A DNA stretch of 64,000 nt from Sanguibacter antarcticus (GCF_002564005.1 NZ_PDJG01000001.1:3038001-3102000); one strand, 5' to 3'. Positions 16,724 to 25,625 are shown, counted from the stretch's first letter. A program made the numbers and translations. The notes: generated by a model not told the origin, from the sequence alone.

Positions 16724-16994
16724 GTCACCAGTCTCCCCGATCGCGGGCATTCGGGCGTCTGGACGGGCCGGTGTAGCACCAGTAGCAAAAAAATGGTACA
16801 AAATACCCATCGGGCGTCTCGGAAGTGCCGAACTTTCACCGATTTCCGCGCTGAGAGAAACTCAGGAGGCGGAAATGGCGTCACGAGCGCCCAAGATTAC
16901 CTAGTGTTGTCCAGGAACACCGGCCGCACGGCTGGCAAGGTACGTCCGACCCCGCTCAGCGCACGCTGTCGCTCGGACCAAAGAAGGGATCCGC
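16724..16994. promoter_or_regulatory. AT-rich intergenic promoter region of the HU gene
   Basis: The segment 16786-16805 (a run of seven A, then TGGTACAAAATAC) is strikingly AT-rich for this genome, as expected for a strong promoter of an abundant nucleoid protein and for the divergent methyltransferase. A tiny frame at 16875-16904 (MASRAPKIT) sits behind an AGGAGG sequence; it is noted but not called as a gene. Confidence 0.45.
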
Positions 16995-17279
16995 ATGTCG
17001 CTGAACCGCACTGACCTCGTCTCGGCAATCGCTGGCAAGTCCGGCCTCACCAAGACGGACGCTGACGCTGCCCTCGCGGCGCTCCAGGAAGTTCTCGTCG
17101 AGTCACTGAGCGCGGGCGAGGCCGTCAAGGTCACCGGTCTGCTCTCCGTCGAGCGCGTCGAGCGCGCCGCTCGCACGGGCCGCAACCCCCGCACGGGCGA
17201 AGAGATCTCGATCCCCGCCGGCTTCGGCGTGAAGATCAGCGCTGGAAGCCTGCTCAAGAAGGCTGTCTCCACCAAGTGA
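16995..17279 (+). CDS. HU-family DNA-binding protein
   Basis: Nucleoid protein of 94 residues that bends and compacts DNA as a dimer. The sequence MSLNRTDLVSAIAGKSGLTK begins the helical body, and RTGRNPRTGEEISIPA is the beta-arm with the intercalating Pro that is diagnostic for HU/IHF. Unlike mycobacterial HupB it has no long Lys/Ala tail. AGAAGGGA precedes the ATG. A very strong hairpin follows. Confidence 0.95.
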   Translation: MSLNRTDLVSAIAGKSGLTKTDADAALAALQEVLVESLSAGEAVKVTGLLSVERVERAARTGRNPRTGEEISIPAGFGVKISAGSLLKKAVSTK

Positions 17280-17286
17280 CATCCCC

Positions 17287-17307
17287 GACGGCTGCTCGCT
17301 AGCCGTC
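17287..17307 (+). terminator. small hairpin just after the HU stop
   Basis: Arms GACGGCT (17287-17293) and AGCCGTC (17301-17307) with a 7-base loop, starting 8 bases after the HU stop codon. It sits immediately ahead of the larger hairpin at 17315 and may act with it. Confidence 0.5.
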
Positions 17308-18618
17308 ACCACGTCGACGGGCGCGGATCGAGGCACTGGCCTCGATCCGCGCCCGTCGTGCGCTCCGGGTGTCTGCGGTCGCGCCTGTCCTGGCTCCGGT
17401 CTGGGGAGCGAGGTCGTGCGCGTGGCTGCTCGGCACGGCTGCGTCGTGGTCGTGGTCGTCCGGGGCGCCCTTCTCCGGGACCGGTGTGAGGACGCCGGAC
17501 CCACCGACGGCGAGAGCCGCGATCGCGGTCGTCGCCGGGATAGCGAGCACGAGCCCGATGGACCCGACGAGGGTGCGGACCACCTCCTGCGCAATCTCTC
17601 CCGACGTGAGGGTCTGGCCGAGGCTCGTGCGCACGAGGCTGATGATGAGGAGCATCGGCAGCGCGGCGCCGAGATAGGCGAAGGCGACGGTGTAGACCGT
17701 GGACGCGATGTGGTCGCGCCCGATGCGCATGCCGCGCCGGAAGAGCTCCAGCCGTGACATGTCTGGGCTCACTGCTCGGAGCTCCCAGACCGCGGACGCC
17801 TGGGTGATCGTCACGTCGTTGAGCACCCCGAGCCCGGCGAGGACGATCCCGCACAGCGCGATGCCGGTGATGTCGACGTTGGGCGCGTACGCGGGCAAGA
17901 ACCGCATGTTGTCGTCCAAGAGTCCTGTCACCTTCGTGGCGTCGACCGCCCACGCAGCGAGCACGGTCGTGATGACGAGGCCGAGGAAGGTGCCGAGGAG
18001 CGCGGTGGAGGTCCGTGCGTTGAACCCGTGCGCGAGGTAGAGGACGACGAACATCACGCTCGCGGACGTCACGAGGGCGACACCGATCACGCTCTCGCCG
18101 GAGAGCAACGCCGGGAGAGTGAACTTCACGACGACGACGAAGGAGATGACGAGCCCGGCCATCGCGGCCAGGCCACGCCAGCGCGCGACCGTGAGGACCA
18201 CGAGCGCGTAGGCGATCGCGAGGATGGCGATCGGCACGTCACGCTTGAAGTCGAGGAACTGGTACTGGGTGCCTTCGAGGACCGCGTCGGGGATATCGAG
18301 GATCTTGTACTGGTCGCCGATCTCCACCCCCGCAGCGACATACTCCGACGGAACCTGGACGACGACGTCCTCGCCGGTCTCCTGCAGCTTCACCGGGACG
18401 TGGGAGTCGTCGATCGCCGGGCCGGTGACGGTCCCGTAGACGATCCCGGCGCTGTCGGCGGTCGGGTCGATGGTCTGCCCGGGGGCGTCGTGCGGCCACA
18501 GGACGACGAGGCCGACGATCGTCGCGAGGAGTGCTGGGACCAGGAGTGACGCGAGGATGACGCGGACGCGTCGTGAAGCCTTGGGGGCCGGTCCGTGAGA
18601 GTGGGCGTGTGCGCTCAT
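17299..18618 (-). CDS. YibE/F family membrane protein
   Basis: Polytopic protein of 439 residues with about eight helices. An N-terminal helix is followed by an extracytoplasmic domain (about residues 55-125, TVTGPAIDDSHVPVKLQETG) and then the YibE/F core, including LDFKRDVPIAILAIAYALVV, GIVLAGLGVLNDVTITQASA and MRIGRDHIASTVYTVAFAYLG. Function of the family is not established. The N-terminus (SAHAHSHG) and the tail after residue 390 (DDHDHDAA) are His-rich, hinting at metal contact. The last ~20 codons coincide with the hairpin at 17315-17358. Confidence 0.88.
   Translation of the reverse strand: MSAHAHSHGPAPKASRRVRVILASLLVPALLATIVGLVVLWPHDAPGQTIDPTADSAGIVYGTVTGPAIDDSHVPVKLQETGEDVVVQVPSEYVAAGVEIGDQYKILDIPDAVLEGTQYQFLDFKRDVPIAILAIAYALVVLTVARWRGLAAMAGLVISFVVVVKFTLPALLSGESVIGVALVTSASVMFVVLYLAHGFNARTSTALLGTFLGLVITTVLAAWAVDATKVTGLLDDNMRFLPAYAPNVDITGIALCGIVLAGLGVLNDVTITQASAVWELRAVSPDMSRLELFRRGMRIGRDHIASTVYTVAFAYLGAALPMLLIISLVRTSLGQTLTSGEIAQEVVRTLVGSIGLVLAIPATTAIAALAVGGSGVLTPVPEKGAPDDHDHDAAVPSSHAHDLAPQTGARTGATADTRSARRARIEASASIRARRRGDG
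17315..17358. terminator. 20-bp perfect hairpin, HU terminator inside the YibE/F 3' coding end
   Basis: Two 20-base arms (17315-17334 and 17339-17358) pair without mismatch around the loop ACTG. It ends the HU transcript from one side, and on the other strand it encodes part of the Arg/Ala-rich C-terminus of the YibE/F protein. Confidence 0.75.
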
Positions 18619-18671
18619 CCGGTGATCATCTCAAGGTCTGGGTGCTCTCAGCGCATACGTCTGGCCTGCGG

Positions 18672-21230
18672 CTACAGGTCCCCGCGCTTCTGCAGGTGCC
18701 GCATGGCGACCCAGCCGATGGGGATGCGCAGCCAGTAGGTGACGACGCGGAAGAGGACCACGGCTGACGTCGCGATAGAGGCCGGGACGCTCGCGGTCGT
18801 GGTGAGACCCGTGACGAGCGCGAGCTCGATCGCGCCGAGGCCCCCGGGGGTCGGTGCGAGGGAGCCGACGGTGTTGCCCACGAGGAACACGACCGCGACG
18901 TCGATGAGCGAGACGTCGCGGCCGAACGCTGCGAGCGAGGCGTCGAACGCGAAGACGTAGCCGAGCGTCATGGTGGCGTTGCCGAGGATGCCGATCCCGA
19001 TGCGCGCCGGCTGCCCGAGCATCTCGGACAGCCGCGGCCACAGCTGTTGGAACATCGGGCGGAGCCTGCTGTGCAGCCACCGGCGGACGACAGGCACGAG
19101 GAGCGCGGCTGCGCCGACCACGGCGACGGCGATGATCGCCGCGAGGACGGTCGCGGACGGGAGGCTCCGCAGCGCACCGCCGTCGCCGGTGAGCACGGAG
19201 AGCAGCACGAGGAGCAGGATCGTCACGACGAACTGCGACGCCTGGACGAGAGCGACGGTCGCGACCGCGAGCGACGTGCTCACGCCGCGCCGGGTGAGCA
19301 TCCGCAGGTTGAGCGCCGCGGGCCCGATCCCGGCCGGGGCAGCGAGCGCGACGAAGGACGCTGCGGCCTGGACGAGCGTCGCGCGCACGAGAGGCAGCCT
19401 GACGGGCGAGAACGCCACGAACGTCACGGCGCCGCCGACCCAGGTGAGGAGCCCGAGGGCGAACGCGACGGCAGCCCACCAGGGCTCGGCGTCGAGGACG
19501 GCTTCCTCGATCTGGTCGAAGTTGATGGTGGTCACGACGACAGAGACGGCGATGATCGTGACGACGAGGGTGAGGATGGTCCGTGCCCCGAAGCGGACGA
19601 GCTGGACGGGCTCGACGTCGGCCTGGGGGAGGCGCTCGACGAGGGCGCTGCGGAGCCCGGGCAGGATCTCGCGCTGGGCTCGGAGCTGTTCGCGGGTGCT
19701 CGCGGGCAGGGCGACGCTCTGCATGAGCGGGCCCATGGCGATGATGTCGCTCTCGTCGAGGACCGCGACGGCGGAGGCCATGGCGCGCTCCGCGCCGACC
19801 CGGATCGCGAGGACCGTGATCATCTGCGTGAGGTCCATCCGCCGGGCGAGGGCGGAGGAGGCGACGTCTCCTGACTCCCAGCCGGTGAGCCACACCTGCG
19901 GCTCGGCGTACGGACCGGTGCCGACGAGCACGACGTCGGACGTGAGGGCGCGGTGCGCGAGCCCGGCGGAGTGCGCGATGTCGAGCTGGCGCCAGGCGTC
20001 TCGCAGGACGTCGTCGGTGATGCGTTCGACGGGCATGTCGCGCAGGGGGACGGTGCCGACGGCGTGCTGCTGGACGAGGAGCATCGAGTCGTCTGCCTCG
20101 GCGATCCCCTCGAGCGTGGGGGAGCGGACGCCTGCGGCCTGGGCGGCGTACGCGAGGAGGGCTGCCCGCTCGGCGACGGCGCGCAGGGAGATGGCCGACC
20201 GGCCGTCGAGCCCTCGGAGCCGCAGGGAGCGCCAGGCGCGGGTGAGGAAGCCGATGACCTGGCGGTCGCCGTCGAGCACGACGACGTCGAGGCGGGGGCC
20301 GTGCTCTTGGGTGAGGGCGTAGACGCGGCTGTCGGAGTACCGGGCGATCGAGAGCGCGGAGGCGTCTGGCTCGGTGACCTGTCCGCCGTGGACGTGCACC
20401 TCGTCTGCGACGTCGCGGACGCGGACCAACGACACGGGGTGGAACCCGGCGCGGCGCACGCCGTCGACGAGGTCGTCGCCGTAGGCGCGCTCGCTGCGCA
20501 CGCCGGCGACGTAGCGGACGCCCAGCCCGGCGAGGCGTCCGAGGAGGAGGGTGAGGAGCACCCCGGCGAGGGAGACCTGGCCGATGACGAGGACGATCGC
20601 GAGGGAGACCCACAGGAGGTTCCAGGAGAAGGAGACCGTGCGGCGTCGTGCGCGTCCGGCTGCGGTGAGGAGCCCGGTGACGCCGGCGACGTAGCCGGGG
20701 ACGGTCAGCGTCGAGACGCCCCGCAGGGGGACGGACATCCCCTGGATGAGGTCGGCGGAGCCCCAGGTGACGAGGCTCCACGTGACGACGGCGGCGAGTG
20801 CGAGCCCGAGCACGAGCGCGGCGATGCACTCGACGACCTGCCGTCCGAGCCGGCGGATCGCGATCTCGGCGAGGACGGCGAGGGGGACGAAGAGCGTGAC
20901 GAGGCCTTCGAGGACGGCCACGGGCAGGAAGAGGACGCTCGCGAGGACGGAGGAGAAGCTCTGGACGTCGGACTGGACGCCTTCGGTGGTGCCGTGACCG
21001 AAGACAGCGAGGACGAGGACGAGGACGGCGGCCAGCGCGGTGAGGATGATCGCGAGGAGGTCGCGGGGCTGGCGGACACGGTCGAGGGGGGTGTCGACGA
21101 CGAGGACGGAGAGGCGTTCGTCGTCGTCCTGCACGCGGGGTCGGCCGGGTCCTGTCCCGAGCGGCGCGTCGGGCACGTGGTAGTCACCGACGTCGTGCAC
21201 CACCGGCTCGGGGCGCTCGGAGGTCGACAT
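18672..21230 (-). CDS. LPG-synthase-type flippase domain protein with degenerate kinase-like domain
   Basis: Membrane protein of 852 residues. Region 1 (about residues 55-235) has several helices. Region 2 (about 240-520) is soluble and resembles a lipid/protein-kinase fold: DISAHSAGLAHRALTSDVVLVG recalls the HRDxxxxN catalytic loop in broken form (read here as DIAHSAGLAHRAL), but no DFG motif is evident, so it is probably a pseudokinase. Region 3 (about 545-845) is the lysylphosphatidylglycerol synthase transmembrane (UPF0104) domain with the signature FLVGNTVGSLAPTPGGLGAIE. Such proteins flip lipid-linked substrates. Divergent from hdeD. Confidence 0.82.
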   Translation of the reverse strand: MSTSERPEPVVHDVGDYHVPDAPLGTGPGRPRVQDDDERLSVLVVDTPLDRVRQPRDLLAIILTALAAVLVLVLAVFGHGTTEGVQSDVQSFSSVLASVLFLPVAVLEGLVTLFVPLAVLAEIAIRRLGRQVVECIAALVLGLALAAVVTWSLVTWGSADLIQGMSVPLRGVSTLTVPGYVAGVTGLLTAAGRARRRTVSFSWNLLWVSLAIVLVIGQVSLAGVLLTLLLGRLAGLGVRYVAGVRSERAYGDDLVDGVRRAGFHPVSLVRVRDVADEVHVHGGQVTEPDASALSIARYSDSRVYALTQEHGPRLDVVVLDGDRQVIGFLTRAWRSLRLRGLDGRSAISLRAVAERAALLAYAAQAAGVRSPTLEGIAEADDSMLLVQQHAVGTVPLRDMPVERITDDVLRDAWRQLDIAHSAGLAHRALTSDVVLVGTGPYAEPQVWLTGWESGDVASSALARRMDLTQMITVLAIRVGAERAMASAVAVLDESDIIAMGPLMQSVALPASTREQLRAQREILPGLRSALVERLPQADVEPVQLVRFGARTILTLVVTIIAVSVVVTTINFDQIEEAVLDAEPWWAAVAFALGLLTWVGGAVTFVAFSPVRLPLVRATLVQAAASFVALAAPAGIGPAALNLRMLTRRGVSTSLAVATVALVQASQFVVTILLLVLLSVLTGDGGALRSLPSATVLAAIIAVAVVGAAALLVPVVRRWLHSRLRPMFQQLWPRLSEMLGQPARIGIGILGNATMTLGYVFAFDASLAAFGRDVSLIDVAVVFLVGNTVGSLAPTPGGLGAIELALVTGLTTTASVPASIATSAVVLFRVVTYWLRIPIGWVAMRHLQKRGDL

Positions 21231-21366
21231 GTTTGCGAGTCTATGGTCAGCCCTTGCGGATACCGCGGCGTTATCACGGGGCGTCGGTCACGTGTCGGTG
21301 ACGTCTCGTCAGGTCAGTCTGGCGTCGCGGACCTACCATGGCTCTCACCGACAAGAAAGAGCAGCC

Positions 21367-22269
21367 ATGTCACGCAGGTCGTCCACCTCGTCCACCGCCC
21401 AGAAGGCCCGACAGCCTGCCGCCACCGTGTCTGGCTCGCTGCGCAGGGTCTGGTGGATCCCGCTGCTGCGCGGGCTGTCCCTCATCGTCCTGGGGCTCCT
21501 GCTCATGGTCGAGCCGCTGGGCGTGCTGTCGACGCTGGTCGTCGTGTTCACGGTCTTCCTCCTCATCGACGGGTTCGTCGCGGTGCTCCAAGGTCTCGTG
21601 AACCGGGACCAGCAGGGGTGGCGGTGGTGGCTCGTGCAGGGCGCGGTCGACCTCGTGTTCGCGGTCATGGTCGTCGTGTGGCCGAGCGTGACGGCTCTCG
21701 CGCTCTTCTACCTGCTCGTCGTGTGGGCGCTCTCTCTCGGTGTCGTCGCGATCATCGGAGCGGCTGCGCTCCTGCGCAACCGCGACCTCGCATGGCCGTG
21801 GCTCCTGAGCGTGGGGCTGCTGTCGACGCTCTTCGGGCTGATGCTCCTCACCAAGCCCCAGACGGTCGGGGGCGTCCTGAGCGTCACCGTCACGGTCTTC
21901 GGCATCTACGCCTTCGCGTCCGGGGCCGTCCACGTGGTCTCGGCGTTCTCTGTGCGCTCTGTGGCCCAGTACATCGACAAGGCGCTCGACGGGGAGAGCC
22001 CGGTGCTCGACGCGATCGTCGAACGGCGTGCGGAGTCTGCACGCGCGGCCGGTGCACGCGCTGAGAATAAGGAGGCTGTCCGCGACGAGGCGAAGCGGCT
22101 CACCGGCGGGATCATCGTCCTCGACGACCCGGACGACGGGCACGCGTCATCCGACGCCCAGGACACGCAGCCACTCCTCGGGAAGGAACGCGTAGCCGAC
22201 GAACGCCACCACGTCGAGGATCGTGTGGGCGACGACGAGCGGCATGACGCGCCGGCGCCCCCAGCGTGA
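21367..22269 (+). CDS. HdeD/DUF308-family membrane protein
   Basis: Protein of 300 residues with six hydrophobic helices between about residues 28 and 195 (WWIPLLRGLSLIVLGLLLMV, then three paired helices), the HdeD pattern linked to acid resistance in enterobacteria; the role in actinobacteria is unknown. ATG at 21367 follows AGAGCAGCC and fits the Ser-rich N-terminus. The hydrophilic tail after residue 215 runs 123 bases into the antisense of the CPBP protease gene, an unusually long 3' overlap that suggests the original stop was lost. Confidence 0.8.
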   Translation: MSRRSSTSSTAQKARQPAATVSGSLRRVWWIPLLRGLSLIVLGLLLMVEPLGVLSTLVVVFTVFLLIDGFVAVLQGLVNRDQQGWRWWLVQGAVDLVFAVMVVVWPSVTALALFYLLVVWALSLGVVAIIGAAALLRNRDLAWPWLLSVGLLSTLFGLMLLTKPQTVGGVLSVTVTVFGIYAFASGAVHVVSAFSVRSVAQYIDKALDGESPVLDAIVERRAESARAAGARAENKEAVRDEAKRLTGGIIVLDDPDDGHASSDAQDTQPLLGKERVADERHHVEDRVGDDERHDAPAPPA

Positions 22270-22995
22270 CGTGTAGAACCAGGTGAACAGGACGCCCATG
22301 ACGACGTTCCCGACGAACGGCCCGAAGCCCTGATAGAGGTGGTAGGAGCCGCGCAGCAACGAGCTCGCGACGATGATCTTCACGCGTGACCAGCGCAGGT
22401 CGTCGAGCCGTTCGGTGAGGTACGCGACCACGATGACCTCCTCGAGCAGCCCGTTCTTCAGCGCCGCGAGGACGAGGACCGGGATCGTCCACCAGTACGG
22501 GTCGAGCGTGGCCGCCTGGACGTCGACCGTGATCCCGAGCGCGCGGCCGGCGGCGTAGAGCGCGAGGCCGGGGATGCCGACGGCCGCCGCCAGGGCGAGT
22601 CCGTACCCCGTGTCGCGCACGGGGCTCGCCCGGTCGAGGCCGATCCGGGCGAGGGTCCCGCGACCGCGCGCGGACAGCAGGTAGAGCGCGAGCGCCACGG
22701 GCACGAGCGTGAACCCGATCGACAACAGCTGGTACGTGAGGTCGAGGTAGGGGCGTGGTGACTGCGACGTGTTGAGCGCGGTCGACTGCTCCCCCAGCGG
22801 GGTGCCCTCGGTGAGGCGCGCGACGATGTTCGTCAGCGCGTAGACCCCGGAGCGGCCCAGGCTGAGGCCGAGGACGATCCAGATCTCCACGCCGATCCGT
22901 CGGCGGGCCGACCGGTCGAGGACGTCGCCGGAGGCGGGGAGCGGGCGGTCCGGCAGGGCTCGGTCCGCTGCCGCGGGTGTCGGGTCGAGGGGCAT
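22147..22995 (-). CDS. CPBP-family intramembrane glutamic protease
   Basis: Membrane protein of 282 residues with about eight helices. The family motifs are the EE pair in NGLLEEVIVVAYLTERL, the Arg/His segment SLLRGSYHLYQG and the C-terminal HTILDVVAF, which together form the Abi/CPBP (Rce1-like) active site. Members process prenylated or bacteriocin-related proteins or act as scaffolds. Lies downstream of the CDF gene on the same strand with 60 bases between. Confidence 0.88.
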   Translation of the reverse strand: MPLDPTPAAADRALPDRPLPASGDVLDRSARRRIGVEIWIVLGLSLGRSGVYALTNIVARLTEGTPLGEQSTALNTSQSPRPYLDLTYQLLSIGFTLVPVALALYLLSARGRGTLARIGLDRASPVRDTGYGLALAAAVGIPGLALYAAGRALGITVDVQAATLDPYWWTIPVLVLAALKNGLLEEVIVVAYLTERLDDLRWSRVKIIVASSLLRGSYHLYQGFGPFVGNVVMGVLFTWFYTSRWGRRRVMPLVVAHTILDVVAFVGYAFLPEEWLRVLGVG

Positions 22996-23055
22996 GGAGT
23001 TCGTTATAGCACCGGGTCCTGGACGTCGGGAGGCCTGCGGCGGCTCGGGATGTGG

Positions 23056-23973
23056 TCAGTCGTGGTGGACGAGCTCGTGGCCCTGGTGCTCGGCGGGCTC
23101 GAGCTGGAACGTGCAGTGGCTGATCGCGAAGTCGGTGGACAAGCACTCGGCGAGGGCATCGAGGACCTCTCCGGACCGGCCTCGTGCGATGCACTCGTCG
23201 TCGACGACGACATGGGCCGAGAGGGCAGGGACCCCGCTCGTGATGGTCCACGCGTGCAGGTCGTGGACGTCGACCACCCCGGGGACTCCTCGGACGTGCT
23301 CGCGCACGGTGTCGAGATCGAGACCGCGCGGGGTCGCCTCCAGCAGGACGTCGACGACCGAACGCAGGAGCGACCATGCGCGCGGCAGGATGAAGAGCCC
23401 GATCGCGAGCGACGCGACGACGTCGGCCCGGGCGTAGCCGGTGGTCGCGATGACGACTCCCGCGATGATGACAGCGACGGAGCCGACGAGGTCTCCGAGG
23501 ACCTCGAGATAGGCCCCACGGAGGTTGAGGCTCTCCTTCTCGCCCTGGCGCAGCAGCAGGAGGCTTGCGAGGTTGGCGAGCGCGCCGAGCGTCGCGGTGA
23601 CGAGCATGAGCGTGGTCCCGACCTCGGGAGGGTCGTCCCACCGCTGCACCGCCTCGACGATGACCCAGACGGCGAGCCCTCCGAGGAGCAGCGCGTTGGC
23701 GAGCGCGGCGAGGATCTCGGCACGCTGGAGGCCGAACGTCCGGCTCTTGTCGGGCGGTCGGGCGGCCAGACCGGTCGCGAGGAGCGCGATCGCGACGCCG
23801 GTGGCGTCGGTGAGCATGTGGCCGGCGTCGGCCAGGAGCGCGAGCGACCCGGAGACGAGACCGCCGACCACCTGGATCCCGACGACGCTCAGGGTGATCG
23901 CGAGCACCCAGACGAGGCGCTGGCGGTGACGGCCGGTCGCGGTGCCGTGGGTGTGGCTGTGCCCGCCGCTCAT
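23056..23973 (-). CDS. cation diffusion facilitator, CzcD/ZitB-like zinc exporter
   Basis: Heavy-metal/proton antiporter of 305 residues exporting Zn2+ (or Co2+/Cd2+) from the cytosol. Six helices hold the paired metal sites: LLADAGHMLTDATG in TM2 (HxxxD) and NLRGAYLEVLGDLVGSV in TM5 (HxxxD replaced by Y-x-E-V-x-G-D form). The N-terminal SGGHSHTHG and the C-terminal cytoplasmic domain (residues ~205-305, with DVHDLHAWTI) complete the family plan. ATG at 23973 overlaps the stop of a short upstream frame (ATGA). Confidence 0.9.
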   Translation of the reverse strand: MSGGHSHTHGTATGRHRQRLVWVLAITLSVVGIQVVGGLVSGSLALLADAGHMLTDATGVAIALLATGLAARPPDKSRTFGLQRAEILAALANALLLGGLAVWVIVEAVQRWDDPPEVGTTLMLVTATLGALANLASLLLLRQGEKESLNLRGAYLEVLGDLVGSVAVIIAGVVIATTGYARADVVASLAIGLFILPRAWSLLRSVVDVLLEATPRGLDLDTVREHVRGVPGVVDVHDLHAWTITSGVPALSAHVVVDDECIARGRSGEVLDALAECLSTDFAISHCTFQLEPAEHQGHELVHHD

Positions 23974-24152
23974 CGCGGGGACGTCCGGGAGCCGGGTGAG
24001 ATCGACGGCCCGGTCCTCGACGACGGCCCGGTCCAGGCAGCGACCCGACCAGGAGCCTCGTGGCGCTCCCCGAGCGCGCGCGCGGCCGTGACCAGTGCAG
24101 ACATCTCGGAGGGCGTGAAATGAGGTGCGACGCCCGGCACGATCGTCGTCAT
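23970..24152 (-). CDS. possible 60-residue protein coupled to the CDF gene
   Basis: Frame MTTIVPGVAPHFTPSEMSAL onward, ending in ATGA overlap with the CDF start, which suggests translational coupling. Codon third positions are mostly G or C, as in real genes here, for the first ~40 codons; the Ser/Pro/Arg-rich tail is less convincing. No relative recognised. It may be a coupling leader or the remnant of a longer metal-response regulator. Confidence 0.3.
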   Translation of the reverse strand: MTTIVPGVAPHFTPSEMSALVTAARALGERHEAPGRVAAWTGPSSRTGPSISPGSRTSPR

Positions 24153-24293
24153 CTCGCGATCGTATCGCGTCGCCCGTGAGCCTGACCAAGGACCCACCGA
24201 GGCCGACCCGCGATGTTGTTAATATGACGCCATGCGGGCAGGGCTCACATCCCGTCCCTGACGCCCGCAGCGATCCCATGATGGAGCATCTCG

Positions 24294-24896
24294 ATGAAGA
24301 CCCCCCGTACCGCTGCCGTTGCAGTGTCCCTGGCGCTGTTGGGCGCCCTTGCTGCGTGCGGCGGTGAGTCGGACTCGCCCGCTCCCGAGGTCGCGTCTGA
24401 TGCTCCGGCCCCGACCCACACAGACGTCGACGCCTCGTTCGCGCAGCTCATGACGGTGCACCACCAGACCGCTGAGGAGATGTCCGGTCTCGCCGAGATC
24501 AACGGCGGGTCGCAGGACATCAAGGACCTCGCGGTCAACATCACGGACGTCCGGGACACCGAGGTCGACGCGATGACGTGGTGGCTCAAGGTGTGGGGCG
24601 AGGAGAGCGCGGCGAGCGCCGAGGCGAACGGTCTGGACTACACGAGCATGCAGATGGACGGGCTCTCGCCCGAGGAGGTCATGTATCAGCTCGGAGGTCT
24701 TTCTGGGGCGGAATTCGACCAGCGCTATCTCGAGCTCATGATCGTCCACCACAAGAATGCGAACAACGCCGCACAGAAGGAGATCAGGGACGGCGCCAAC
24801 GGCGACGCCATCCGGCTCGCTGAGGCGATCGTCGCGACCCAGAACGAGGAGATCACCACGATGGAGACGATGCAGACGGCGCTCACCGGATTCTGA
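24294..24896 (+). CDS. DUF305 lipoprotein
   Basis: Exported protein of 200 residues. The signal peptide ends in the lipobox LAAC (Cys about residue 22), so it is anchored outside the membrane. DUF305 (ferritin-like four-helix bundle) is shown by two His-His motifs, MTVHHQTAEEM and MIVHHKNANNAA, in the positions where the family has MIPHHxxAI. Many DUF305 proteins lie near metal genes; here a CDF exporter is divergent. GGAGCATCTCG provides the ribosome site. A metal-binding role is inference. Confidence 0.88.
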   Translation: MKTPRTAAVAVSLALLGALAACGGESDSPAPEVASDAPAPTHTDVDASFAQLMTVHHQTAEEMSGLAEINGGSQDIKDLAVNITDVRDTEVDAMTWWLKVWGEESAASAEANGLDYTSMQMDGLSPEEVMYQLGGLSGAEFDQRYLELMIVHHKNANNAAQKEIRDGANGDAIRLAEAIVATQNEEITTMETMQTALTGF

Positions 24897-24914
24897 GGAC
24901 GGTCGCCTGGCCGT

Positions 24915-25478
24915 TCAGGGAAGGACGCGTTCTCCGACGGTCCGTGCTGTCCCGTAGACCGCGAGGAAGTAGCTCGTGCTGCTCGGGACGTCGATGTCGA
25001 CGTCGATGCTCGCGGTGGCGCTCGCGAGGTGCAGCGGCGGCGTCGTGAACACCGCGATCGTCGGTCCGCCGCAGGACGCACCGTCCGTGGCGGTCAGTGC
25101 TTCGTCTGTCTCGGCGGCGACGAGCGAGATGGTGTAGGCGATGGGCCGCGCGCACGTCAGCACGAGGGCCAGCGACTCGTGACCAGGACCGGCAGGCAGG
25201 CTGATCGACGACGCCCCCGACCCCGCAGCGTCGATCAGCAGCGTCGACCCGTCGAGCTCGGACGGCATGAGCTCGGGGTTGTCGTGCCAGAACTCGACGG
25301 CGCTCTGCGCCGTGCCGTCCGGAAAGGCGTCGGTGACGGGCGGCCGTTCTCGCAGAGCGCCGTGGTGCGCGCGCTGCGGTGGGTGCGGACGCTCGTCCGG
25401 CGGTGCGCAGCTCGTGGACGTCACGGTGAGCAACGCCGCGGCCACGAGGGCGGCCGTCGTGTGCGCGCCGTGCTGCAT
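24915..25478 (-). CDS. lipoprotein of unknown function
   Basis: Protein of 187 residues with a signal peptide and lipobox-like TSTSCAPP (Cys about residue 24). The mature part, after a Pro/His-rich linker, looks like a small beta-sandwich (SSISLPAGPGHESLALVLTC and SATASIDVDIDVPSSTSYFL) with two Cys that could pair. I recognise no family. Converges on the DUF305 gene with 18 bases between. Confidence 0.65.
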   Translation of the reverse strand: MQHGAHTTAALVAAALLTVTSTSCAPPDERPHPPQRAHHGALRERPPVTDAFPDGTAQSAVEFWHDNPELMPSELDGSTLLIDAAGSGASSISLPAGPGHESLALVLTCARPIAYTISLVAAETDEALTATDGASCGGPTIAVFTTPPLHLASATASIDVDIDVPSSTSYFLAVYGTARTVGERVLP

Positions 25479-25625
25479 CCGCTGCCTCCTGCGGGTCGCA
25501 GGTCGATTGCTCGACCCTGGGGAATATCCGCCAGGCTAGCACCGGGATTTCGTCGGTGAGAAGTATTTCTAGGGTGATTGACCGGGTGGTTGTCGATAAA
25601 CCGTCCGGTCATTGCTGAGGGAAAT

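Noticed and set aside
16724..16810. Upstream start for the rRNA methyltransferase (MGILYHFFATG)
   Set aside because: The extension crosses an AT-rich promoter-like stretch with atypical residues; the ATG at 16723 fits the family N-terminus.
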